From Streptomyces sp. GESEQ-4 (GTDB lineage: Bacteria > Actinomycetota > Actinomycetes > Streptomycetales > Streptomycetaceae): a DNA stretch of 64,000 bases. Below the pieces are notes generated by a model. It worked only from the letters and a program-made list of their open reading frames with translations. It was not told where the DNA came from and ran no database searches. The stretch covers positions 62,001-126,000 of the forward strand of contig NZ_JAFFSU010000005.1 of NCBI RefSeq assembly GCF_017948455.1, written 5' to 3'. Shown here in pieces: positions 16,168 to 23,819 of this stretch; positions within the stretch are counted from its first letter, which is position 1; each line of letters opens with the position of its first letter. The translations under genes and the position numbers were made by a program.

Positions 16168-17136
16168 ATGACTGAGAGCACCGCCCCCCGCCCCGTCCTG
16201 GAACCCGCCGCCCAGGCCTTCACCGAGGCCACCGCGAACCCGCCGTACCTCTTCGACCTCGACCCCGCCGAGGGCCGCAAGGCCGTCGACGAGGTGCAGT
16301 CGGGCGAGATCGAGAAGCCCGAGGTCGACGAGGAGTGGATCACCGTCTCCGGCGGCCCCACCGGCAGCGTCCGGGCGCGCATCGTCAAGCCCGTCGGCGC
16401 CCAGGGCACCCTCCCGGTGATCATCTACATCCACGGCGCCGGCTGGGTCTTCGGCAACGCCCACACCCACGACCGGCTGGTCCGCGAGCTCGCGGTGGGC
16501 GCGAACGCCGCCGTGGTCTTCCCGGAGTACGACCTCTCCCCCGAGGCCCGTTACCCGGTCGCCATCGAGCAGAACTACGCGGTGGCCCAGTGGATCGTCC
16601 GCGAGGGCGCCGCCAAGAACCTGGACGCGGCCCGGATCGCCGTCGTCGGTGACTCGGTCGGCGGCAACATGAGCGCCGCGCTGACCCTGATGGCGAAGCA
16701 GCGCGGTGACGTCCCGCTCGTGGCGCAGGTGCTGTTCTACCCGGTGACGGACGCGCGCTTCGACACGCCCTCCTACCACCAGTTCGCCACCGGCTACTTC
16801 CTGCGCCGGGACGGCATGCAGTGGTTCTGGGACCAGTACACGACCGACGAGGCGGACCGGGCCCAGATCACCGCGTCCCCGCTGCGTGCCACCACCGAGC
16901 AGCTCACCGGCCTGCCCCCGGCCCTGGTCATCACCGGCGAGGCGGACGTGCTGCGCGACGAGGGCGAGGCGTACGCCAACAAGCTCCGCGAGGCGGGCGT
17001 CCCCGTCACCGCGGTCCGGTACCAGGGCATCATCCACGACTTCGTGATGCTCGACGCGCTGCGCGGGACGACCGCCGCGGAGGGCGCGATCCGTCAGGCG
17101 ATCAGCACCTTGCGCACGGCCCTCGGCACGGACTGA
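16168..17136 (+). CDS. alpha/beta-hydrolase esterase, hormone-sensitive-lipase (family IV) type
   Basis: A 322-residue cytoplasmic hydrolase. It has the oxyanion motif IHGAGW (a variant of HGGGW), the nucleophile elbow GDSVGG (Ser163), the acid Asp in GEADVLRDEG and the catalytic His in IIHDFVML, in the order and spacing of family IV esterases. The preferred ester is unknown. ATG 16168 follows GAGGAGA. It is divergent from the OhrR-type regulator and likely controlled by it. Confidence 0.9.
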   Translation: MTESTAPRPVLEPAAQAFTEATANPPYLFDLDPAEGRKAVDEVQSGEIEKPEVDEEWITVSGGPTGSVRARIVKPVGAQGTLPVIIYIHGAGWVFGNAHTHDRLVRELAVGANAAVVFPEYDLSPEARYPVAIEQNYAVAQWIVREGAAKNLDAARIAVVGDSVGGNMSAALTLMAKQRGDVPLVAQVLFYPVTDARFDTPSYHQFATGYFLRRDGMQWFWDQYTTDEADRAQITASPLRATTEQLTGLPPALVITGEADVLRDEGEAYANKLREAGVPVTAVRYQGIIHDFVMLDALRGTTAAEGAIRQAISTLRTALGTD

Positions 17137-17236
17137 CGCAACACTCCTGCTACAGACGCTCGAGCCTCCTCCGCTCTCACCGCCAATGCCCATACATTTC
17201 AGGGCAGTTGGTCAGGTTGACCAGGAGGAGGCCGGA

Positions 17237-18163
17237 GTGAGCACCAAGACAGGACCGCAGCGGTACCCCGGAGCGAGCCGCGCGAACTGGTACCAGGACG
17301 ACTTCGGCGGCGACGCGATGGAGGTCAACGTCGTCGTGCTGCACACCACCGAGGGCCGCAGCCTGCCCGGATACGGCGGTGGCGGCTCGGCCCCGAACCT
17401 CACGGCCGTGCCCGACCTCTCCGCCAAGAAGCTGAGGTGGTACCAGCACTTCGACATCGAGTCCTCCTCCCGGGCGCTGCAGAACCTGCGCGGCGGCGTC
17501 GAGACCAACACCCTCAACGTCTGCCAGGTCGAGCTGGTCGGCACCTGCGACCCCAAGACGCACAAGAAGTGGCAGGACGCCGGGCAGTCGCACATCTACT
17601 GGCCCGACGCCCCGGACTGGGCACTGCTGGGCGTCGCGCGCTTCCTCGCCTGGATGCACGAGGAGCACGGCGTTCCGCTGACGGGCCCGAAGGCATGGCC
17701 CGCCTACCCGACGTCGTACAAGAACGGCGGCGGCCAGCGGATGTCCGGCGCGAAGTGGAGCGGGTTCAAGGGCGTGTGCGGGCACATGCACGTGCCGGAG
17801 AACGACCACGGCGACCCCGGCGCGATCGACTTCGCCCGCCTCCTCAAGCACGCCAAGGCGGACCTGGACCTCGACGACGACAACCCGTCGGAGACCGAGC
17901 CGTCCAAGCCCTCGAAGCCGAAGGTGCCCGCCTACCCCGGCCGCAAGTACTTCCGCGAGGGCGCCTCCAACAAGTACGTCCTGCAGCTCGGCAAGCAGCT
18001 CGTCAAGCGCGGCTTCGGCGACCACTACCGCGTCGGTCCCAGCCAGGCCTGGGGCGAGGCCGACCGGCTCAACGTCCGTGACTTCCAGAAGTCCCGCAAG
18101 GAACTGCGCGGCGACGCGGACGGCTACCCGGGCCCGCTGACCTGGCGACTCCTGTTCTCGTAA
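17237..18163 (+). CDS. N-acetylmuramoyl-L-alanine amidase-like protein with C-terminal wall-binding domain
   Basis: A 308-residue protein. The N-terminal domain has VVVLHTTEGR, the first zinc-His region of amidase_2/PGRP enzymes, and GHMHVPENDHGDPGAIDF, which matches the endolysin pattern with His and Asp-Pro-Gly. A Pro/Lys linker (SEPSKPSKPK-like) leads to a peptidoglycan-binding module ending GYPGPLTWRLLFS. No signal peptide is visible; the N-terminus is VSTKTGPQRYPGASR. GTG 17237 follows GGAGGAGG. It may be a domesticated phage lysin or be released by lysis. It is monocistronic with a strong terminator. Confidence 0.85.
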   Translation: MSTKTGPQRYPGASRANWYQDDFGGDAMEVNVVVLHTTEGRSLPGYGGGGSAPNLTAVPDLSAKKLRWYQHFDIESSSRALQNLRGGVETNTLNVCQVELVGTCDPKTHKKWQDAGQSHIYWPDAPDWALLGVARFLAWMHEEHGVPLTGPKAWPAYPTSYKNGGGQRMSGAKWSGFKGVCGHMHVPENDHGDPGAIDFARLLKHAKADLDLDDDNPSETEPSKPSKPKVPAYPGRKYFREGASNKYVLQLGKQLVKRGFGDHYRVGPSQAWGEADRLNVRDFQKSRKELRGDADGYPGPLTWRLLFS

Positions 18164-18178
18164 CCGCCCACAACGGAC

Positions 18179-18217
18179 ACCGCATGCACCCCGTGTCACA
18201 CGCGGGGTGCATGCGGT
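18179..18217 (+). terminator. strong terminator hairpin after amidase gene
   Basis: Perfect 15-bp inverted repeat, ACCGCATGCACCCCG and its complement, with a 9-nt loop, 15 bases after the amidase stop. Confidence 0.85.
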
Positions 18218-18262
18218 CACAGGTCAGGGAATCTGCGCAAGAGCACCACAGGTACTGCACAC

Positions 18263-18278
18263 AGGCTTTCGAAAGCCT
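18263..18278. promoter_or_regulatory. 16-bp perfect palindrome, operator candidate
   Basis: AGGCTTTCGAAAGCCT is a perfect palindrome ending three bases before TAGGTT (18282-18287), a plausible -10 for the zinc-ribbon gene at 18326. An operator in the -35/-10 spacer is a common repressor position. Confidence 0.55.
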
Positions 18279-18325
18279 CGTTAGGTTGCTGGCCAATCAC
18301 CGCCGTCAACCCAGGAAGACCAGAG

Positions 18326-19129
18326 ATGGACTACTGCACCACGTGTCGCCGGCACCTCAACGGCGCCCTGGTCTGTCCCGGGTGCGGCGCCTACGCCCCG
18401 GACATAGCCCCGATGACGATGGCCGGCTGGTACCGCCGCCCGGACGAGCCGGAGACCGGGCCCGCCATGGACGAGACCGACCCCGGGCAGCCCGTGATGG
18501 ACGACGACACGGAGGTCCAGGCCCCCAGCCACGCCCCCGTCGCGTCCCCCGCACCCCACAGCGGCCGGGCCGCGCGGCGCCGGCAGCTCGCCCGGCTGAA
18601 GAAGCACCAGCGCCGGGCCATGATCGCGACCGCCGTCGCCCTGGTCGGCGGCGGCCTGAGCTTCGCCACGATGGACCGCGGCAACAACGACCGTGCCGAG
18701 GCGGCCACGACCCCGGACGACACGATCATGGGCGGTACGGGCCAGGAGACGACCGGAGTGGAGGAGGAGACGCCGAAGCAGGACACCGGCCCGGCCTCAC
18801 CGACCCCCACCGCACCGGCCTCCGACCCGGCGTCCCCCAAGATCCCCGGTCAGCAGTCCGGCAAGCAGTCCCCCAACACACCGCAGACCACGCAGTCGCA
18901 CAAGGTCATCACCCCGGAGACCCCGCAGCAGCAGCGCCAGAGCCTGCCCCTGCTGCCCAGCACCCCGGACACCCCGGCGACCACGCCGACGCCGACGCCC
19001 ACCCCCTCCGCCTCCGCGTCGACCGCCCCCGTCGCTCCCTCGACACCGTCACAGACACCTTCCACCCCCGCGCCGACCTCGCCCTCGTCGTCGCAGCTGT
19101 GCCTGCTGGTGATCTGCCTCGGCGGCTGA
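18326..19129 (+). CDS. zinc-ribbon membrane protein, SCO2400-like
   Basis: A 267-residue protein. MDYCTTCRRHL and LVCPGCGAYAPD form a CxxC...CxxC zinc ribbon at the N-terminus. A basic stretch (GRAARRRQLARLKKHQRR) precedes one membrane segment (about residues 98-115). The rest is Pro/Thr/Ser-rich low-complexity sequence, likely extracytoplasmic, ending in a short hydrophobic tail QLCLLVICLGG. I recognise the N-terminus as that of a conserved Streptomyces family of unknown role. A 16-bp palindrome lies in its promoter region. Confidence 0.8.
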   Translation: MDYCTTCRRHLNGALVCPGCGAYAPDIAPMTMAGWYRRPDEPETGPAMDETDPGQPVMDDDTEVQAPSHAPVASPAPHSGRAARRRQLARLKKHQRRAMIATAVALVGGGLSFATMDRGNNDRAEAATTPDDTIMGGTGQETTGVEEETPKQDTGPASPTPTAPASDPASPKIPGQQSGKQSPNTPQTTQSHKVITPETPQQQRQSLPLLPSTPDTPATTPTPTPTPSASASTAPVAPSTPSQTPSTPAPTSPSSSQLCLLVICLGG

Positions 19130-19138
19130 CAGCACTGC

Positions 19139-19606
19139 TCACTTCCCGCGCCGCACACTCCAGTCGAACGTCCCCCGGCACACCACGGCCCCCGTCGCGT
19201 CCGTGATCTCCGTGCGGGTGGAGAGGCGCGCCCGGTCGGTCTCGCGCGCCAGCAGCGGTCGTACGGCATCCCGCGCTTCCCGCGTCAGACGGCAGGTGGC
19301 GACCAGGCGCCCGCGCGCCGGGGCCAGGAACTCCATGCTCGCGTCGGTGCCCAGCGGGACGACGCCCGTCATGTCGTCGGGGCCCGTGCTCTCGGCGATG
19401 ATCGCGGCCAGGCCCGCCGCGTCGGCGAGGGCGATGAGGCCGCTGGAGTGGAGGGAGCCGATCACGTTGGTGAGGGACTCCGGGGTGGGGCAGGTGAGTT
19501 CGGCGGTGCCGTCGGTCGCGCTGAGGACCTCGATGGCGGCCGTGCGGTGCGCGGGGATGTCGAGGAGGGTGCGGGCGAGTGCGGTGGTGTCCGTCCTGTC
19601 GTCCAT
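19139..19606 (-). CDS. hot-dog fold thioesterase-like protein (PaaI/DUF4442 type)
   Basis: A 155-residue protein with the shape of a hot-dog thioesterase: a central helix region SSGLIALADAAGLAAIIAES, followed by strands ASMEFLAPARGRLVATCRL and TRTEITDATGAVVCRGTFDWSVR. The LADAAG stretch corresponds to the central helix of PaaI-like enzymes. The substrate, presumably an acyl-CoA, is unknown. It is convergent with the zinc-ribbon gene and not obviously in an operon. Confidence 0.8.
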   Translation of the reverse strand: MDDRTDTTALARTLLDIPAHRTAAIEVLSATDGTAELTCPTPESLTNVIGSLHSSGLIALADAAGLAAIIAESTGPDDMTGVVPLGTDASMEFLAPARGRLVATCRLTREARDAVRPLLARETDRARLSTRTEITDATGAVVCRGTFDWSVRRGK

Positions 19607-19664
19607 CGCCGCAGCCTCGCACCGGGCGCTTACGACGGGATGACGTGGCGGATGACGTGAGGCG

Positions 19665-20060
19665 TCAGCCCCGTTCGTGCTGTCTGGGCAGGACGGTGAC
19701 GCGGTGGAAGTTGCAGCCGGCGGGCGGCGGGAGCGCGCCGGGCTGGGGCGGCTTCTCGTGGGCCTGGAGGGCGACGCTCACCAGGCTGGCCAGCAGGTCG
19801 ACGTCGGTCTCGCAGTCGAGGTGAATCGTCACCCACCGGGAACCGGGCACCACACGGATGGCCGTGGACCGCTCCAGGTCCTCGGCGAAACGCCTGATGG
19901 CACCGCTGGTGAGATGCAGGTCCACTTCGTGGTCGGAGTGGAAGTGCACGATTTCGCAGCGCCGGGAGCGCAGTGCGCGCCCGGTACCGCAACTGGCCTG
20001 GACCGCCGTGAGGTCGGGCCAGGATTCCAGTCGCTCCAGGGCACGCTGGGCCAGAGTCAT
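19665..20060 (-). CDS. luciferase-family (DUF5519) protein
   Basis: A protein of about 131 residues. The stretches ERLESWPDLTAVQASCGTGRAL, CEIVHFHSDHEVDLHLT and RWVTIHLDCETDVDLLASLV match a small family annotated as luciferase-family/DUF5519 in actinobacteria, whose function is unknown. ATG 20060 has GGAGG only one base away, so GTG 20093 (11 residues longer) is a real alternative. It lies upstream of the thioesterase-like gene on the same strand, 58 bases apart. Confidence 0.7.
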   Translation of the reverse strand: MTLAQRALERLESWPDLTAVQASCGTGRALRSRRCEIVHFHSDHEVDLHLTSGAIRRFAEDLERSTAIRVVPGSRWVTIHLDCETDVDLLASLVSVALQAHEKPPQPGALPPPAGCNFHRVTVLPRQHERG

Positions 20061-20151
20061 GCCTCCATCGTCACCCGATACCCCCAAAGCCACCAGGGGT
20101 TGTTCAATCCGTAACCTTCACCAGCGGTTCACCCTGAGTGTGAGATCAGGT

Positions 20152-21198
20152 TCATCCCCGGTGAATCCGGTCAACCAGAATGTCGATGACGAGGGGTGTG
20201 CGCGGCCCGAAGCTCAGCAGCACGCCGTCCTCCAGGGACACGATCCGCCGGGCCGCCCCCGCCGGGGTCTGGGCGATCCCCGGGATCTCCTCCAGCCCCT
20301 TGATGCCGCCCACCGACTCCAGCCCCTTGTCCATCATCAGGAGCACATCGGGCCGGGCGGAGACCAGGGCCTCACTGGTGAGCGGCGTGAACGGCTTGTC
20401 GAGACCGGCCTCCACGCCCGCGTCGACCGCGCCCGCCGCCTCGATCAGCGAGTCGGCGCCGGAGCCCTTGCCGCCCATCAGATAGACGGCCGCGGTGCCG
20501 CGCATGTAGAGGAAGGCGACCTTGGGCCTGCTGCCCTCGGGGACGGCGGCGCGGGCGGCGGCGAGGTCGTCGCTCATACGGTCGTTGAGAGCCTTGCCCG
20601 CGTCGGGGACACCGAGCGCCTCGGCGATCCGGGTCGTACGGGTCGTGACGTCGGCCAGTTTCGTCGCCGGGTCGAGGACGACCACCGGGACCCCCGCGTC
20701 CCGGATCTGGTCGATCGCCTCGGACGGACCGGTGTCGGTGTCGGCGAGGACGACCGTCGGCCTGAGCGACAGCACGCTCTCCGCGCTCACATCGTGCGCC
20801 TTGGTGACCTGCGGCAGCTTCTTGGCTTCCTCGAAAGTGGCGGTGATGTCACGGCCGACCACCTTGTCGCCCAGCCCCAGCGTGAACACGATCTCCGCCA
20901 CTCCGCCGTTGAGCGGCAGGATCCGCGACGCGTCCTGCACGGTCACCTTGCGGCCGTCGGAGGAGTCGACGGTCACCGGCAACTCCGGCGTGGGCACCTC
21001 GCCGTCAAGCGGTACGAGCGTGTTCCTTGCGAGCTGCTTCTCAGCCGTGGCGGCCCGCTCGCTCGCGGAGACCGGGGACACGTCCGAAACGCCGCCCGCG
21101 TCGGCGGAGTTGCCCGCACAGGCGCCGGTGAGCAGGGCGACCGCCAGGGCGAGCGGGGCGAGGGCCCACGCTCGCGGGTTTCTTCCGGACTTCTGCAT
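20152..21198 (-). CDS. hmuT: heme/iron ABC transporter substrate-binding lipoprotein, HmuT-like
   Basis: A 348-residue lipoprotein. The signal ends at the lipobox LLTGAC. The mature protein has the class III periplasmic-binding pattern of heme receptors: RILPLNGGVAEIVFTLGLGDKVVGRD, ESVLSLRPTVVLADTDTGP and the C-terminal lobe LMGGKGSGADSLIEAAGAVDAG. It would deliver heme to an HmuUV permease, which is not encoded in the window. ATG 21198 follows AGAGGA. An iron box lies 48 bases upstream, and the HtaA and LASTG surface proteins lie across it. Confidence 0.9.
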   Translation of the reverse strand: MQKSGRNPRAWALAPLALAVALLTGACAGNSADAGGVSDVSPVSASERAATAEKQLARNTLVPLDGEVPTPELPVTVDSSDGRKVTVQDASRILPLNGGVAEIVFTLGLGDKVVGRDITATFEEAKKLPQVTKAHDVSAESVLSLRPTVVLADTDTGPSEAIDQIRDAGVPVVVLDPATKLADVTTRTTRIAEALGVPDAGKALNDRMSDDLAAARAAVPEGSRPKVAFLYMRGTAAVYLMGGKGSGADSLIEAAGAVDAGVEAGLDKPFTPLTSEALVSARPDVLLMMDKGLESVGGIKGLEEIPGIAQTPAGAARRIVSLEDGVLLSFGPRTPLVIDILVDRIHRG

Positions 21199-21245
21199 CG
21201 CCGGTCCTCTCACGTCTCGTATCCCCCACACGGTTGAGCATTAGC

Positions 21246-21265
21246 TTAGGTTAGGTTTACCTTAA
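21246..21265. promoter_or_regulatory. iron box (DmdR/IdeR-type operator)
   Basis: TTAGGTTAGGTTTACCTTAA closely matches the actinobacterial iron-box consensus. It lies between the divergent HmuT-like and LASTG-protein genes and probably represses both when iron is sufficient. Confidence 0.85.
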
Positions 21266-21290
21266 TTACCCGAGGTGGGGGTGTGACGTG

Positions 21291-22058
21291 ATGTCCACAA
21301 GTGGCTTGCATGACAGACGAGTTGTCGGATTCGCCGGGGTCGCCGCCTCGGTCGCCCTGGTGCTCACGGCCGCCGTACCGGCATCCGCGGCAGGCAACTC
21401 GGCGACCGGACCCGAGGACCAGAAACTCACCGCCTCCAAGGCCTCCGGCCTCGCCGCGGCGGGCGAGACGGTCACGGTCTCCGGCACCGGCTACAACACG
21501 GAGAAGGGCATCTACGTCGCCTTCTGCGTGGACAACGGAGCCGGAAAGACACCCACGCCCTGCGTCGGCGGCGTCGACATGTCCGGCGAGTCCGGGGCGT
21601 CCGTGTGGATCTCCTCCAACCCGCCCTCGTACGGCGAGGGCCTGGCCAAGCCCTACAAGGGCAGCGGCCACAACGGCTCCTTCAGCGTGAAGCTGAAGGT
21701 ACGCGCCAAGGACGCCAACACCGACTGCACCAAGTCCGGCGTGACCTGCGCCGTCATCACCCGCAACGACCACACGCGGGGCGGGGACCAGTCGCAGACG
21801 GTGCGGATCCCGGTGAGTTTCGGAGGGAGCGGGTCGTCGTCATCCGACGACACGACGACGACTCCGAGCCCCACGGCCAGTGCGAGCACAACCGGCGGCA
21901 GCACGAGCGGCGACGAGCCCTCCGACGGCCCACTCGCCAGCACGGGGTCGCTCGCGCTGGCGAGCGGGGCGACTGCGGCGGGGCTGGTCGTGGTGGGTGC
22001 GGGGACGTGGTACTTGGCGCGACGGCGCCGGCGGGCGAGCCAGCGCTCAGCTGGATAG
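21291..22058 (+). CDS. LASTG-anchored surface protein with one Cys-domain, heme locus
   Basis: A 255-residue exported protein. The signal peptide ends near ASAAG (about residue 33). One domain of about 130 residues follows (GYNTEKGIYVAFCVDNGAG, PTPCVGG, TCAVITRNDH, QTVRIPVSF), the same domain as in the genes at 23178 and 23820. A Ser/Thr-rich spacer leads to a class E sortase signal: LASTG, a hydrophobic segment and RRRRR. It should be anchored to the wall. ATG 21291 was chosen over GTG 21288 on spacing to a G-rich site. The iron box upstream ties it to iron starvation. Confidence 0.85.
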   Translation: MSTSGLHDRRVVGFAGVAASVALVLTAAVPASAAGNSATGPEDQKLTASKASGLAAAGETVTVSGTGYNTEKGIYVAFCVDNGAGKTPTPCVGGVDMSGESGASVWISSNPPSYGEGLAKPYKGSGHNGSFSVKLKVRAKDANTDCTKSGVTCAVITRNDHTRGGDQSQTVRIPVSFGGSGSSSSDDTTTTPSPTASASTTGGSTSGDEPSDGPLASTGSLALASGATAAGLVVVGAGTWYLARRRRRASQRSAG

Positions 22059-22070
22059 GCGGTTCGTTGA

Positions 22071-22147
22071 CTGCGGGCCGGTGGGGGCTTGTCGCGCCCA
22101 CGCGGCGGAGCCGCATATCGATACAGCCCCGCGCCCCTTTGGGGCGC
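22071..22147 (+). repeat. dispersed intergenic repeat, copy A (long form)
   Basis: About 77 bases: a CTGCGGG..GTGGGGGCT part, GTCGCGCCCACGCGGCGGAG, and a terminal hairpin GCGCCCCTTTGGGGCGC. It shares blocks with copies at 26790, 59718 and 62166. It lies between the LASTG and HtaA genes; the hairpin could attenuate transcription there. Confidence 0.75.
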
Positions 22148-22170
22148 GTTTGACTCAAGGAGACTTGAAG

Positions 22171-23100
22171 ATGCTGAAGAGACCTGGCGCCGCGGTTATA
22201 GCCGGCGGCGCCCTACTCGCGCTACTCGCCCCCGCGCGCCCCGCGAACGCCGACGACACGTCCCCCCGTGACGTATCCGGCGGTTACGCGACCTGGTCCA
22301 CCGGCTCGGCGGAGCTGAACGGTCTGACCCTCACCCCTGCCCGACCCGCCGTACAGGGCTCGGCGAACCGCACCTCCCTCCCGGCCACCGGCGGCCACAC
22401 CGACCCCGCGACCGGCGCCGCGGACATCGACCTGGCCGGCACGCTCCGCCTCGACGGCTCCGCCGGACAGCCCCAGCCGCTCGTCCTGGGTTCCCTGCGA
22501 CTGGCCCTGGACGGCGACGACGGCACCCTGCACACCCGTACGGCCGTCGACGGAAGGGCCCGTGACCTCGCGCTGGCCGAGGTGGCGACGGACGACGCCG
22601 CCATCGCCGTACGGGCGGGCGGGGTGACCTGGACCGGCCTGCGCACGACCCTGACCGACGAGGGAGCGGCGCTGCTGTCCGCGTGGAGCGGCGCGCAGTT
22701 CGCGGCGGGGGACGGGCTGGGCGTGCTGGATGTGACGGTGGGGACAGGGAGCGAGACGCCTGCCGAGACTCCTCAACCGACCCCCAGCACCCCGCCGTCG
22801 ACGCCGGAGCAACCGAAACCCCAGGCTCAGACGGCGAGTTCACCGACCGCATCCGTCACCCACCCCACCCTGACCGCGGGCGGCGAACAGACCGTCACCG
22901 GAACGGGGTTCGAGCCCGGCGCGGTGGTGCTGGTCGCGATCGACGGCGACACCCGCTATCAGGCGGTGGCCGACGACGAGGGCCGGGTCGAGCGGTCGTT
23001 CCCGGTGTACGACACCGCCGAATCGGGCGCGCATACAGCGGAGTTGTACACGCCGACGGACCAACAGCAGAGCACATCCGCACAGTTCGGTGTTGCGTAA
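22171..23100 (+). CDS. HtaA-domain secreted heme-binding protein
   Basis: A 309-residue exported protein. The signal peptide ends near ANAD (about residue 26). The HtaA domain follows: SGGYATWSTGS near the start, a central TDPATGAADIDLAGTLRL block and the end FAAGDGLGVLDVTV; HtaA domains bind heme at the surface of corynebacteria (family knowledge). A Pro-rich linker leads to a C-terminal Ig-like domain (TVTGTGFEPGAVVLVAIDG). It has no sorting signal. ATG 22171 follows AAGGAG. It lies between two proteins of the Cys-domain family. Confidence 0.85.
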   Translation: MLKRPGAAVIAGGALLALLAPARPANADDTSPRDVSGGYATWSTGSAELNGLTLTPARPAVQGSANRTSLPATGGHTDPATGAADIDLAGTLRLDGSAGQPQPLVLGSLRLALDGDDGTLHTRTAVDGRARDLALAEVATDDAAIAVRAGGVTWTGLRTTLTDEGAALLSAWSGAQFAAGDGLGVLDVTVGTGSETPAETPQPTPSTPPSTPEQPKPQAQTASSPTASVTHPTLTAGGEQTVTGTGFEPGAVVLVAIDGDTRYQAVADDEGRVERSFPVYDTAESGAHTAELYTPTDQQQSTSAQFGVA

Positions 23101-23114
23101 AGCCGAAGTCGTAC

Positions 23115-23133
23115 TTAGGTTTGCCTACCCTAA
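23115..23133 (+). promoter_or_regulatory. second iron box
   Basis: TTAGGTTTGCCTACCCTAA is a 19-bp imperfect palindrome of the iron-box type, extended by AC/GT to ACTTAGG...CCTAAGT. It lies 45 bases before the gene at 23178. Confidence 0.85.
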
Positions 23134-23177
23134 GTTGAGCACTCGCTCGACTCACCCAGAAAGGTGCTCGGTACCCC

Positions 23178-23702
23178 ATGAGACGTAACTCCGCACGTGT
23201 CGTACTCGCCGTAGCCGCCGCCGGTGCCCTCACCCTCGGTCTGGCCACCTCCGCGTCCGCCGCCACCTCGACCCGCACGGTCGTCGACGGCTCGACCACG
23301 TACAACCTGTCCCTGACCGCGCCGAACACGGCCGCCGCCGCGGGCCAGGTCATCACCGTCTCCGGCTCCGGCTACAACACCGGCCAGGGCGTCTACGTCG
23401 GCCTGTGCGTGGTCGACGGCGCGGCGGGCGTCAACAAGCCGACCCCGTGCCTCGGCGGCCAGGACGAGTCCGGCTCGACCGGCGCCTCGCACTGGGTGAA
23501 CAACACCTTCGGCGGCATGTTCGCCAACAGCTCCAAGTTCGGCACCGGCGGCACCTTCAGCGTGAGCATCTTCGTCAAGGCCACCCTCGACGACGGCAGC
23601 GTCTGCGGCGAGGACGTCACCTGCGCGGTGGTCACCCGCGCCGACCACTTCGACACGAACGACCGCAAGTACGACGTGCACGTCCCGATCGCCTTCCAGT
23701 AA
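23178..23702 (+). CDS. small secreted Cys-domain protein of the heme locus
   Basis: A 174-residue exported protein. The signal peptide (MRRNSARVVLAV...TSASA, about 29 residues) is followed by a single copy of the Cys-containing domain: SGSGYNTGQGVYVGLCVVDG, NKPTPCLGGQDESG, FGTGGTFSVSIFVKA, TCAVVTRADHFD and a C-terminal strand VHVPIAF. Four Cys can form two disulfides. It has no membrane anchor, so it may be a released, hemophore-like form of its neighbours' domain (inference). It has its own iron box and a strong terminator. Confidence 0.83.
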   Translation: MRRNSARVVLAVAAAGALTLGLATSASAATSTRTVVDGSTTYNLSLTAPNTAAAAGQVITVSGSGYNTGQGVYVGLCVVDGAAGVNKPTPCLGGQDESGSTGASHWVNNTFGGMFANSSKFGTGGTFSVSIFVKATLDDGSVCGEDVTCAVVTRADHFDTNDRKYDVHVPIAFQ

Positions 23703-23711
23703 CCCCCGTAC

Positions 23712-23751
23712 GTGGTGCGGGCCGGACGCCCGTCACACCGGCCCGCACCAC
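23712..23751 (+). terminator. strong terminator hairpin
   Basis: Perfect 14-bp stem GTGGTGCGGGCCGG / CCGGCCCGCACCAC with a 12-nt loop, nine bases after the stop at 23702. Confidence 0.85.
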
Positions 23752-23819
23752 CAACCGACCCCGCCCCACCCCATCCCGCCTCCCTCCGCCGCCGAGCCGA
23801 CCCACCGATGAGGAAGCCC

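Noticed and set aside
17237..18163. Prophage lysis cassette
   Set aside because: There is no holin, structural or replication gene near the amidase.
18940..19100. Tandem repeat DNA in the zinc-ribbon gene
   Set aside because: It is simple Pro/Thr/Ser-rich coding sequence without a fixed unit length.
20120..20150. PhoP-box-like GTTCACC/GTTCATC motifs
   Set aside because: The two motifs are 23 bases apart rather than 11 and the middle unit does not match, so they are not a convincing site.
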